A stretch of DNA of 8,281 bases from Flavobacteriales bacterium (GCA_024959975.1 JANXFM010000134.1:1-8281), one strand, 5' to 3'; shown: positions 1 to 6,384, counted from the first letter of the stretch. Made by a program: numbers and translations. The notes: generated by a model from the sequence alone, not told the origin.

Positions 1-485
1 GCTACCTCTTTCATCGCCGGATGAAATAAAGGAGCGTGGAGAAAACAAATTCCCGCACGATCAATTTGTCGTTCTATTTTATCAGCATCATTTGTGAATT
101 GAAAGCCAAGATGTTCCAAAACATTTGATGAACCACAAGAAGAACTCACACCATAATTTCCATGTTTGGCAACTTTGGCGCCTGCGCCCGCTGCCACAAA
201 AGAGGATAGGGTGCTGATATTAAAAGTATCCTTTCCATCGCCTCCGGTACCACAAAGATCTATGGGTGAATAAGCATCCAGATCAACACGTTTACACAAA
301 TTTCTAAGGGCATCACGAAAACCTTTAAGTTCTTCAACCGTAATTCCACGCATTCGGAACACCGTTAAAAACGAACTAATTTGGTAGGTGTTAAAATTCC
401 CTTCTGAAATTTTAGTCAGCATTTCTTTTGCCTCTTCACAACTTAGCGTGTTGTGTTCGAAAAGATATTCTAAAGTTTCCTTCAT
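1..485 (-). CDS. trpD: anthranilate phosphoribosyltransferase, N-terminal part (runs off left edge)
   Basis: TrpD transfers phosphoribose from PRPP to anthranilate, the second step of the tryptophan branch, in the cytoplasm. About 161 residues are visible, starting at the ATG at 485-483; the C-terminal half lies outside the window. The helical N-terminal domain (residues 1-70) is followed by the PRPP-binding loop GTGGDG (79-84), NIST (89-92), KHGN (107-110), an SSSCGSSNVLEHLG stretch (114-127) and LHAPLFHPAMK (149-159), all family signatures. The usual SSxxGSxD is SSCGSSN here, so Asn replaces the common Asp at 121. The start overlaps the trpG stop by four bases (ATGA), suggesting translational coupling in one transcript from the attenuated promoter near 2760. 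Family assignment is secure. Confidence 0.96.
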   Translation of the reverse strand, partial: MKETLEYLFEHNTLSCEEAKEMLTKISEGNFNTYQISSFLTVFRMRGITVEELKGFRDALRNLCKRVDLDAYSPIDLCGTGGDGKDTFNISTLSSFVAAGAGAKVAKHGNYGVSSSCGSSNVLEHLGFQFTNDADKIERQIDRAGICFLHAPLFHPAMKEV

Positions 486-1054
486 GACTGAGCGATTTTT
501 AAAAAATTTCGAATCATTTGCTCCCCGTATTCTGTCATAATACTTTCGGGATGAAATTGAATACCGTACAATTTTTGTGAGGAATCTGACAGAGCCATAA
601 TCGTCCCATGTTCATCTTCAGCTGTGACAGAAATATTTTCGGGTAAACCTTCACGAACCACTTCCCAGGAATGGTATCTGCCAACTTCAATTTTTTCAGG
701 AATACCCTCAAAAATCTCTTCATTGGACATTATGCTTATCTTATTTTTTACGCCGTGATAAACCGTGGACATATTATGCAATTTTGCCCCTAAATATTCT
801 GCGATTGCCTGATGACCTAAACATATTCCCAGCATAGGTTTTTTTCCTGCACAAGCAGCAATTATTTTCCCCATATTTCCTGCTTCCGAAGGTATGCCGG
901 GACCAGGCGAAAGAATGATCAGGTCAAAACTTAAAGCTTCTTCCGGACTGATCTTATCGTTTCGATACACCTCATGCTCAATATTCATACTGCGAAACAT
1001 GTGCACCAGGTTGTAGGTGAAACTATCGTAATTATCGAGTACTAAAAGTTTCAT
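482..1054 (-). CDS. trpG: anthranilate synthase component II (glutamine amidotransferase)
   Basis: TrpG hydrolyses glutamine and delivers ammonia to TrpE for anthranilate formation. The 190-residue protein is a single class I glutamine amidotransferase domain of normal length. It has LDNYDSFTYNL (6-16), the oxyanion-strand motif SPGPG (49-53), the nucleophile elbow GICLGHQ with Cys78, and FHPES with His168 and Glu170 completing the triad. It is a free subunit, not fused to TrpE or TrpD. Both ends overlap neighbours by ATGA: its start overlaps the trpE stop and its stop overlaps the trpD start. PabA (folate pathway) is a close relative and some bacteria share one subunit for both; the position between trpE and trpD makes TrpG the natural call. 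Confidence 0.96.
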   Translation of the reverse strand: MKLLVLDNYDSFTYNLVHMFRSMNIEHEVYRNDKISPEEALSFDLIILSPGPGIPSEAGNMGKIIAACAGKKPMLGICLGHQAIAEYLGAKLHNMSTVYHGVKNKISIMSNEEIFEGIPEKIEVGRYHSWEVVREGLPENISVTAEDEHGTIMALSDSSQKLYGIQFHPESIMTEYGEQMIRNFLKIAQS

Positions 1055-2466
1055 ATTTCTACTGCATTTATGATGGCCCGACGTATTGCCGCTACCTTGT
1101 TATCAATTTCTTTTCGTTCACCCTGAGGTGTGCTTCCAACCACAATACCGGCTCCAGCCTGGTATGTAAGCGTGTTATTTTTACTTAAGGCCGAGCGAAT
1201 TACAATGGCATGATTTACACTACCATCAAAACCAAAGTACCCGATAGCTCCTCCATAAAAATTACGTTTACTAGGCTCATTTTCATCTATGATCTGTAAT
1301 GCTCTGTACTTTGGAGCTCCGGAAAGAGTTCCGGCAGGAAAAGTGTCAAAATAGAGATCTAAACTACTTTTACCCTTCAAAAGTTCACCACTTACCTTGC
1401 TCACCATATGTATGACATGAGAGTAGTATTGTGTTTCGGCATACTCCTCCACTTTTACATTTTCGGCACTACGACTCAAGTCGTTTCTCGCCAGATCTAC
1501 AAGCATAATATGTTCTGAGATCTCCTTAGGATTCTCTCTCATTTCTTGCGCTAGTCGCAAATCGTCTTGTGCATTTCCAGTTCGCTTTACAGTACCTGCA
1601 ATGGGTGCAATCACTGCCTGATTATCTCGAACAGAAATCTGTAATTCCGGAGAAGAACCGAACAGTTTAAAATTGCCATAATCAAAATAGAAAAGGTATG
1701 GCGATGGATTAATGCTTCGAATACTTCGATACACATTAAATTCATCTCCTTTAAAACCTTGTTTGAATTCTCTGGACAAAACTACCTGAAAAACATCCCC
1801 TCGTCGGCAATGATTCGTGCCACGTGCCACTGCATTTTCATATTCCTGATCCGTTAAATTACTGGACTCATCCCCGGCAGTTGAAAACTTAAACTGCTCT
1901 GTACGCTCGATTTTTAATTGAGAATAAAGCTTTTTAAAATCCGGATCATCAGAATTAATAGGCGAAGTATCATACTTCAAAATGTAAAGTTGATTTTTAA
2001 AGTGATCTATCGCCAACACATATCTAAAAAGTTGATATTTCATGTCGGGATTATCCTTATGATCATCACTTTTAGGTCTCAATTTAATGTCTTCGAAATA
2101 CTGCACGGCCTCAAATGAGGTGTAGCCAAACAATCCACATATTCCGATCGGGTTTTCGTTTTCTGCTTCTTCAAACTGAGATAAAAAGCCTTTAAAAACT
2201 TCCGTCATCTCGGTCATGGAATCCACTTCAAAATGATCTAATGAACCATCGAGATTTGAAATCGAATAATTTCTTTCGGTAGCCTCAAACCCCGCCATAG
2301 GCTGAAGACAAATAAAACTAAAACTATCTTCCTTACTATGATAATCAGAACTCTCCAACAAGAGAGCGTTGGGATAATGATCTCTCATTTTCAGATACGC
2401 GCCAACAGGAGTAATTGTGTCGGCTAAAACCTTAATACAGGTGCTGTAAATTTTGTGTTTCTTCAT
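1051..2466 (-). CDS. trpE: anthranilate synthase component I
   Basis: TrpE converts chorismate to anthranilate using ammonia from TrpG, the committed step to tryptophan. From the ATG at 2466-2464 it is 471 residues, typical of the family. The N-terminal domain carries LLES (36-39), the tryptophan-binding feedback motif. The chorismate-binding domain follows: NPSPYLFY (253-260), PIAGT (288-292), LVDLARNDL (322-330), HVIHMVS (350-356), FPAGTLSGAPK (376-386) and a GAGIV(V)GSTP segment near 438-447. PIAGT and LLES favour TrpE over PabB. A TTG at 2490 would add eight residues, but it lies inside the attenuator terminator, so the ATG is preferred. The stop overlaps trpG by ATGA. Expression is probably set by two upstream attenuators, and activity by tryptophan feedback. 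Confidence 0.96.
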   Translation of the reverse strand: MKKHKIYSTCIKVLADTITPVGAYLKMRDHYPNALLLESSDYHSKEDSFSFICLQPMAGFEATERNYSISNLDGSLDHFEVDSMTEMTEVFKGFLSQFEEAENENPIGICGLFGYTSFEAVQYFEDIKLRPKSDDHKDNPDMKYQLFRYVLAIDHFKNQLYILKYDTSPINSDDPDFKKLYSQLKIERTEQFKFSTAGDESSNLTDQEYENAVARGTNHCRRGDVFQVVLSREFKQGFKGDEFNVYRSIRSINPSPYLFYFDYGNFKLFGSSPELQISVRDNQAVIAPIAGTVKRTGNAQDDLRLAQEMRENPKEISEHIMLVDLARNDLSRSAENVKVEEYAETQYYSHVIHMVSKVSGELLKGKSSLDLYFDTFPAGTLSGAPKYRALQIIDENEPSKRNFYGGAIGYFGFDGSVNHAIVIRSALSKNNTLTYQAGAGIVVGSTPQGERKEIDNKVAAIRRAIINAVEI

Positions 2467-2476
2467 TTTTGCGCAT

Positions 2477-2502
2477 AAAAAAGCCCGCAAGAAGCCGGCT
2501 TT
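2477..2502 (-). terminator. attenuator 2, intrinsic terminator next to trpE start
   Basis: The minus strand reads AAAGCC-G-GC, loop TTCTT, then GC-G-GGCTTT followed by TTT. This gives six pairs, a G-G mismatch and two more pairs, with a U-run. It ends ten bases before the trpE ATG at 2466. As it lies between the promoter and the first structural gene it should be a second premature terminator; folded, it could also crowd the trpE ribosome-binding region. Confidence 0.82.
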
Positions 2503-2530
2503 GGTGAATGTATCGTTACTACAAGCTTAT

Positions 2531-2555
2531 CTTCTCAGATTTCCATTCTAAAAAG
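2531..2555 (-). promoter_or_regulatory. attenuator 2, 1:2 (anti-antiterminator) hairpin
   Basis: In minus-strand RNA, CUUUUUAGA (2555-2547) pairs with UCUGAGAAG (2539-2531) around a seven-base loop: nine pairs, two of them G-U. The 5' arm begins two bases after the leader 2 stop, within the footprint of a ribosome stalled at the Trp-Trp codons. The freed GAGAAG (2536-2531) can pair with CUUCUU (2494-2489) in the loop of terminator 2, with one G-U. AATCTGAGAAG is identical to the sequence in attenuator 1. Confidence 0.7.
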
Positions 2556-2557
2556 CT

Positions 2558-2605
2558 TCACCACCAGACTGTAAAAGCTGTATTTGTTGTTTGTTGTCTG
2601 TTCAT
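2558..2605 (-). CDS. trp leader peptide 2 (MNRQQTTNTAFTVWW)
   Basis: A second 15-codon frame begins with the ATG at 2605, 17 nt after the U-run of terminator 1, and ends at a TGA at 2560-2558. Its last two codons before the stop are TGG TGG. The sequence is unlike leader 1 except for the terminal Trp codons. Like leader 1 it is followed at once by a hairpin and an intrinsic terminator. It is judged a second ribosome-stalling leader peptide; position and structure support it more than the peptide sequence does. Confidence 0.82.
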   Translation of the reverse strand: MNRQQTTNTAFTVWW

Positions 2606-2621
2606 CGTTATTTTTTTAAGC

Positions 2622-2652
2622 AAAAAAAGACCCGCGAGAAGCGAGTCTTTTT
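2622..2652 (-). terminator. attenuator 1, intrinsic terminator
   Basis: The minus strand reads AAAAAGAC-T-CGC, loop TTCTC, then GCG-G-GTCTTTTT followed by two more T. This is a 12-pair stem with a single U-G wobble and a U-run. It lies about 32 nt after the leader 1 stop codon and far upstream of trpE, so it can only be a premature (attenuator) terminator for the trp transcript. Its loop and inner stem hold the GCTTCTC complementary to GAGAAGC in the preceding hairpin. Confidence 0.88.
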
Positions 2653-2678
2653 AATATGATTGATACATAGCAGGGCTT

Positions 2679-2698
2679 CTCAGATTAACTAATCCAAG
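2679..2698 (-). promoter_or_regulatory. attenuator 1, 1:2 (anti-antiterminator) hairpin
   Basis: In minus-strand RNA, CUUGGAUU (2698-2691) pairs with AAUCUGAG (2686-2679) around an AGUU loop: eight base pairs, two of them G-U. The 5' arm contains the third Trp codon of leader 1 and the loop touches its stop codon. A ribosome stalled on the Trp codons would cover the 5' arm. That would free GAGAAGC (2681-2675), the exact complement of GCUUCUC (2642-2636) in terminator 1, to form the antiterminator. Confidence 0.75.
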
Positions 2699-2732
2699 TC
2701 CACCAAATGCTATTTGTAACTTTGTTTTTCAT
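2685..2732 (-). CDS. trpL: trp leader peptide 1 (MKNKVTNSIWWTWIS)
   Basis: A 15-codon frame runs from the ATG at 2732 to a TAA at 2687-2685. Codons 10, 11 and 13 are TGG, so three of the last six residues are tryptophan in a peptide encoded directly upstream of trpE. That density, the short length, the hairpin that begins within the last Trp codons and the downstream terminator together fit a ribosome-stalling leader peptide that senses charged tRNA-Trp. No Shine-Dalgarno sequence is visible; the upstream region is A/T-rich, as is usual for Bacteroidota. The peptide itself probably has no function beyond its translation. Confidence 0.88.
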   Translation of the reverse strand: MKNKVTNSIWWTWIS

Positions 2733-2760
2733 AACTACATGCAATAATACAACTTTTTTT

Positions 2761-2788
2761 CAAATACATTTGACAATAAATAGACAAA
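2761..2788 (-). promoter_or_regulatory. candidate trp operon promoter (Bacteroidota type)
   Basis: On the minus strand TTTG (2788-2785) is followed after 16 bases by TGTATTTG (2768-2761), which matches TAnnTTTG at all but the second position. The spacer is a few bases shorter than the usual spacing of about 19. Transcription would start near 2755, about 23 nt before the first leader-peptide ATG, which is a sensible position for an attenuated operon. The match is imperfect, so the site is inferred. Confidence 0.4.
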
Positions 2789-2897
2789 TTATTCTCCGTC
2801 ATAATAAATTATAAATATTTTCCCCAAATGAGTTTGTGCCGGAAATTATCTCTAAACTTTATGTAAATTGCAGACCTAAAATTACTGCCCAAAAGCT

Positions 2898-4796
2898 ATG
2901 AGTGACGAGCTGAAACACGAGTGTGGTGTCGCGATGATTCGCTTACTAAAACCACTAGAGTATTATCAGGAAAAGTATGGTACTTCTCTTTATGGCTTAA
3001 ACAAAATGTACTTGTTGATGCAAAAACAAGTAAATCGTGGGCAAGACGGAGCCGGCTTGGCAAACATTAAACTGGACGTAAAACCCGGAAAAAGATACAT
3101 CAGTCGTTACCGTTCCAATAAAGCCAATTCGGTACAAGATGTTTTCACCTACATCAACAAAAAGTTTGAAGATTTAGAAGAAAAACATCCCGGAAAAATG
3201 CAGGATGTACAATGGTTAAAGCAAAACGCGGCCTTTTCCGGAGAACTATTTTTAGGACACCTTCGCTATGGAACCTATGGAGGAAACAGCATAGAGCATT
3301 GCCATCCGTTCTTGCGTCAAAATAATTGGATGACAAGGAATCTGGTTCTGGCTGGAAACTTTAACATGACCAATGTTGATGAACTTTTTGATCAATTAAT
3401 TGAATTAGGTCAGCATCCAAAAGAGAAATCCGATACAGTAACCATTCTCGAAAAAATAGGGCACTTCCTCGACGAAGAAAACAGTCAATTGTATCACGCA
3501 AATAAAGATCAGATAGAGGACAAGCAAGAAATGTCCAAGTTTATGGCTGCCAACATCAATGTACAAGATGTACTGGTAAATTCTGCTAAAAAGTGGGATG
3601 GTGGTTACGTGATGTGTGGTTTAATGGGGCATGGAGATGCCTTTGCTCTTCGGGATCCTGCAGGAATACGCCCGGGGTTCTACTACAAAGACGAAGAGGT
3701 TGTTGTGGTAGCTTCAGAGCGTGCCGTTATTCAAACAGCCATGAATGTTCCTCAGGAATCTATTTCAGAAATTACGCCCGGTCACGCTCTGATCATCAAA
3801 AAAGATGGTCGCGTGAGTATGGATGAGGTTACCAAGCCTTTGGAAAAGAAAGCTTGTTCTTTTGAACGTATTTATTTCTCCAGAGGAAATGATGCCGACA
3901 TCTACAATGAACGCAAAAACCTGGGTAAACTAATTAGCCCTAAGGTGATGAAAAGTATCGGTGGAGATTTGAAAAATTCAGTTTTCTCATTTATTCCTAA
4001 CACTGCTGAAACTTCTTTTTATGGAATGGTAGAAGGACTGGAGCTACTTTACAAAGATAAGCAGGCCCAGAGGGTATTAGACTTAGGGAGTAATTGCACT
4101 ACAGCACAGATAAAAGAAATTTTTTCTGTACGTCCACGGGTTGAGAAAATCGCCATAAAAGATGCAAAACTAAGAACCTTTATTACCGACGATAACAATA
4201 GAGACAGCCTCGTAGGTCATATTTACGACATTACTTACGGACAAGTTAGTGAAAAGGATAATTTAGTCATGATCGATGATAGTATTGTAAGAGGTACTAC
4301 ATTGAAGAAGAGTATTCTTAGAATATTAGACCGTCTTCATCCGAAAAAAATCGTCATCATTTCCTCAGCACCTCAAATTCGTTACCCGGATTGTTATGGT
4401 ATCGATATGGCAAAGATGGGCGATTTCATAGCCTTTAAAGCAGCGATAGAATTATTAAAAGACAGAGGGCTTGAATCTATCATACAAGAAGTTTATCAAA
4501 AATGTAAAGCTCAGGTTGATCTGCCAAGCGAAGAGGTGATTAATTATGTGAAAGAAATTTACAAACCTTTTACTCCGGAAGAAATTTCTACTAAAATAGT
4601 AGAACTATTGAGACCGGAAGATATTAACACAAAAGTAGAAATCATATTCCAGGGAATAGAAGAGCTACATCAAGCCTGCCCTAATCATAAAGGTGATTGG
4701 TACTTTACCGGTGACTATCCAACTATCGGAGGGAATAAAGTAGTTAACAAAGCTTTTATGTACTACGTAGAAGGAAACAACAAAAGAGCCTACTAA
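2898..4796 (+). CDS. amidophosphoribosyltransferase (PurF)-family protein, divergent
   Basis: Canonical PurF makes phosphoribosylamine from PRPP and glutamine, the first step of purine synthesis. This 632-residue protein is longer than usual PurF (about 460-510). The Ntn glutaminase domain starts with Cys9 after an eight-residue likely propeptide. RGQDGAG (47-53), HLRYGTYGG with Arg123 (121-129) and SDT (178-180) are kept, but the oxyanion-hole NGN motif reads GNFN (153-156). The phosphoribosyltransferase domain keeps the PRPP loop DDSIVRGTT (460-468) and APQIRYPDCYGIDM (491-504). Family motifs around the acceptor site (PDSS, KLSxVRGVV) are changed to PNTA and YDITYG, and the C-terminal CxxC of iron-sulphur PurFs is absent although FTGDYPT (603-609) remains. 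It is probably an anciently diverged paralog; whether it acts in purine synthesis cannot be told. It is transcribed divergently from trp. Confidence 0.85.
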   Translation: MSDELKHECGVAMIRLLKPLEYYQEKYGTSLYGLNKMYLLMQKQVNRGQDGAGLANIKLDVKPGKRYISRYRSNKANSVQDVFTYINKKFEDLEEKHPGKMQDVQWLKQNAAFSGELFLGHLRYGTYGGNSIEHCHPFLRQNNWMTRNLVLAGNFNMTNVDELFDQLIELGQHPKEKSDTVTILEKIGHFLDEENSQLYHANKDQIEDKQEMSKFMAANINVQDVLVNSAKKWDGGYVMCGLMGHGDAFALRDPAGIRPGFYYKDEEVVVVASERAVIQTAMNVPQESISEITPGHALIIKKDGRVSMDEVTKPLEKKACSFERIYFSRGNDADIYNERKNLGKLISPKVMKSIGGDLKNSVFSFIPNTAETSFYGMVEGLELLYKDKQAQRVLDLGSNCTTAQIKEIFSVRPRVEKIAIKDAKLRTFITDDNNRDSLVGHIYDITYGQVSEKDNLVMIDDSIVRGTTLKKSILRILDRLHPKKIVIISSAPQIRYPDCYGIDMAKMGDFIAFKAAIELLKDRGLESIIQEVYQKCKAQVDLPSEEVINYVKEIYKPFTPEEISTKIVELLRPEDINTKVEIIFQGIEELHQACPNHKGDWYFTGDYPTIGGNKVVNKAFMYYVEGNNKRAY

Positions 4797-4860
4797 AGAA
4801 ATGATTAATTGTCAAATCGGAGAATAGAGTATTTTAGTAGGTTGGTAGATTAGTAGGTAT

Positions 4861-4892
4861 TTTGGTGCCAGATAAATAGGATGTTAAATTTA
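4861..4892 (+). promoter_or_regulatory. candidate promoter for the M28 peptidase-gpsA unit
   Basis: TTTG (4861-4864), a 20-base spacer and TAAATTTA (4885-4892) match the Bacteroidota TTTG-N19-21-TAnnTTTG pattern at all but the last base. Transcription would begin near 4898, leaving a leader of roughly 95 nt that contains the palindrome at 4938-4955. Confidence 0.5.
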
Positions 4893-4937
4893 GTAACATA
4901 AAAGAATACGTAGGTTATCTATGGGATTCTGAAACAA

Positions 4938-4955
4938 TCCCGATAACTATCGGGA
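4938..4955. repeat. 18-base perfect palindrome, possible dispersed repeat
   Basis: TCCCGATA-AC-TATCGGGA has eight-base perfect arms. It lies in the untranslated leader before the peptidase gene, well past the purF-like stop. The GGGATT at 4923-4928 can instead pair with AATCCC at 4936-4941, so two mutually exclusive hairpins are possible. There is no U-run, so it is not a standard terminator. From memory, related CCCGATA...TATCGGG palindromes recur between genes in flavobacterial genomes; this window has one copy only. Confidence 0.6.
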
Positions 4956-4992
4956 CAGAATAACCCCAACAACCAACAACCAAAGTGACTTT

Positions 4993-6384
4993 ATGAAAAA
5001 AATAGCACTACTCTTAGCCCTTTTTTTTCCTTTCATACTTCTTGCTCAGGATTGTTCCAAGGTGAGCAAAAAAACAATAAAGCGTTTACAAACAGATATT
5101 AATAAATTGGCTAGCGACCAAATGGAAGGGCGCGAACCCGGTACTGCCGGTGAGATAAAAGCACGCGATTTTATTATTGGTAGAATGCAGGAAATAGGTC
5201 TTACTCCAAAAGGAACAGAAAGCTTTATCCAGGCATTTTCCTACTTCGAAAAAGTGAAGCAAAAACCCAATAAAACCAAATTAAGTTTGAATAATAAAAA
5301 GCTGAAGTTAAATCATCAGTTTTACCCAATAAATCTTTCTTCAAATGGACAAATAGAAGACGTCCCGGTAATATCTGTTGGCTATGGAATACACATGCCA
5401 GACCAAGGGTATTCTGATTACGAACGTTTGGACGCAGATGTAAATGGTTACATTGCTTTCATGGATATTTCTTCACCAAAAGATTTAAATGCAAAAGCGC
5501 CTGATCTCTCAAGTAGAGCCACTGAAGCCTTAGATCGAGGTGCTCTAGCCATATTGCTGTACAATTCCGACAAAGGAACACAAGTGCCAAGCCCCTCATT
5601 TAACCGAATAAAAAAAATCGGGATTCCTGTGGCATACATAAAAGCCTCTGCCTTTACAAATGTGCCGATAGAATTCGTTGAAAATGCCAGTTTATCGGTA
5701 ACTGAATATGAAGTGCCAACTCAGGCGCATAATATCATCGGATTTCTCGACAATAGCGCAGAGAGAACTGTAGCGATTATGGCACATTACGACCATTTAG
5801 GTTACGGAGGAGAGGCTTCTAAATACAGGGGGCCAAGAAAAATACACAATGGAGCAGATGATAATGCCAGTGGAACTGCTGCCCTTTTGGAATTGGCATA
5901 TTTCTTAAAAAAGAACAAGCTTAAAGAAAAAAACAATTTTTTATTTATTGCCTTTTCAGCTGAAGAAAAAGGCCTCTTAGGTTCTCGATACTATGTGATG
6001 AACCCTACATTGGATTTAAATAACATAAACTATGTGTTAAACATGGATATGATAGGAAGAATGGAAACAAACATGCCACTAACCATTGAGGGAATTGGTA
6101 GTTCATTAATTTGGGAATCTTCTTTGAAAGAACTTGAATGTGAGGCTTTTCCCTTGACCTTAAAGAAAAGAGAAGACGGACCATCAGACCACGCAGCTTT
6201 CTATTACGCCGGCATCCCTTCACTACATTTTTGGACCGGAAAACACGATGACTATCACAAACCGAGTGATGATGCAGAAAAGATTAACTTTGAAGCTGAA
6301 TCACAGATCATTTCTTTTATGGAATCCTTCATTTTATTGATGGATAGCAAAGGAAAGATTGATTTTTATTTGAGAGAAAAATAA
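4993..6384 (+). CDS. secreted M28-family zinc metallopeptidase (aminopeptidase-like)
   Basis: This is a predicted exported zinc peptidase of 463 residues. A signal peptide covers residues 1-18 (KK, hydrophobic core, LLA), with likely cleavage before Gln19, as is common in Bacteroidota. The N-terminal part includes the EGREPGTAGE motif (45-54) of bacterial M28 proteins. Residues about 115-245 form an inserted PA-like segment (GYGIHMPDQGYSDYERLD, then ALDRGALAILLYN). The catalytic domain shows a full metal site: AHYDHLG with His265, NGADDNASG with Asp289/290, SAEEKGLLGS with Glu324 (general base) and Glu325, MDMIGR with Asp352, and DYHKPSDD with His422. No ligand is missing. The substrate is unknown; nutrient peptide trimming in the periplasm or outside is likely. 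Its TAA directly abuts the gpsA ATG. Confidence 0.92.
   Translation: MKKIALLLALFFPFILLAQDCSKVSKKTIKRLQTDINKLASDQMEGREPGTAGEIKARDFIIGRMQEIGLTPKGTESFIQAFSYFEKVKQKPNKTKLSLNNKKLKLNHQFYPINLSSNGQIEDVPVISVGYGIHMPDQGYSDYERLDADVNGYIAFMDISSPKDLNAKAPDLSSRATEALDRGALAILLYNSDKGTQVPSPSFNRIKKIGIPVAYIKASAFTNVPIEFVENASLSVTEYEVPTQAHNIIGFLDNSAERTVAIMAHYDHLGYGGEASKYRGPRKIHNGADDNASGTAALLELAYFLKKNKLKEKNNFLFIAFSAEEKGLLGSRYYVMNPTLDLNNINYVLNMDMIGRMETNMPLTIEGIGSSLIWESSLKELECEAFPLTLKKREDGPSDHAAFYYAGIPSLHFWTGKHDDYHKPSDDAEKINFEAESQIISFMESFILLMDSKGKIDFYLREK

Larger units (their letters stand above)
2467..2897. other. trpE / purF-like divergent intergenic region
   Basis: This 431-base region separates the leftward trp operon from the rightward purF-like gene. 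About 2470-2790 is taken up by the minus-strand trp promoter and two serial attenuators, listed separately. The remainder (2790-2897) is A+T-rich and presumably holds the promoter of the purF-like gene. On the plus strand a TTTG at 2833-2836 is followed 16 bases later by TAAACTTT, only a partial match to TAnnTTTG, so that promoter is not placed with confidence. No tRNA or protein gene other than the two leader peptides is visible. Confidence 0.7.

Noticed and set aside
535..723. Second minus-strand frame inside trpG
   Set aside because: It overlaps the intact trpG frame and has no family features.
1918..2118. Plus-strand open frame inside trpE
   Set aside because: It is antisense to a strongly conserved trpE, has no recognisable motif, and looks like a shadow frame in A+T-rich sequence.
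2432..2476. Out-of-frame ATG at 2476 giving a 14-residue frame overlapping the trpE start
   Set aside because: It contains no Trp codons and begins right after the terminator U-run; most simply chance, though it could interfere with trpE initiation.
2464..2490. Eight-residue longer TrpE starting at TTG 2490
   Set aside because: The extension lies in the loop and 3' arm of terminator 2; an ATG at 2466 gives a TrpE of normal length, and the extra residues match nothing expected in the family.
2622..2652. Terminator 1 as a shared bidirectional terminator between convergent genes
   Set aside because: The flanking genes are divergent, so no plus-strand transcript is expected to arrive here; its only sensible role is in the trp leader.
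4801..4860. AGTAGGT-type short repeats after the purF-like gene
   Set aside because: Two loosely repeated 7-mers in low-complexity sequence are too weak to call a repeat array.
5030..5055. Lipoprotein signal in the M28 peptidase (LLAQDC)
   Set aside because: The residue before Cys21 is Asp, which does not fit a lipobox; ordinary signal peptidase cleavage before Gln19 is more likely.
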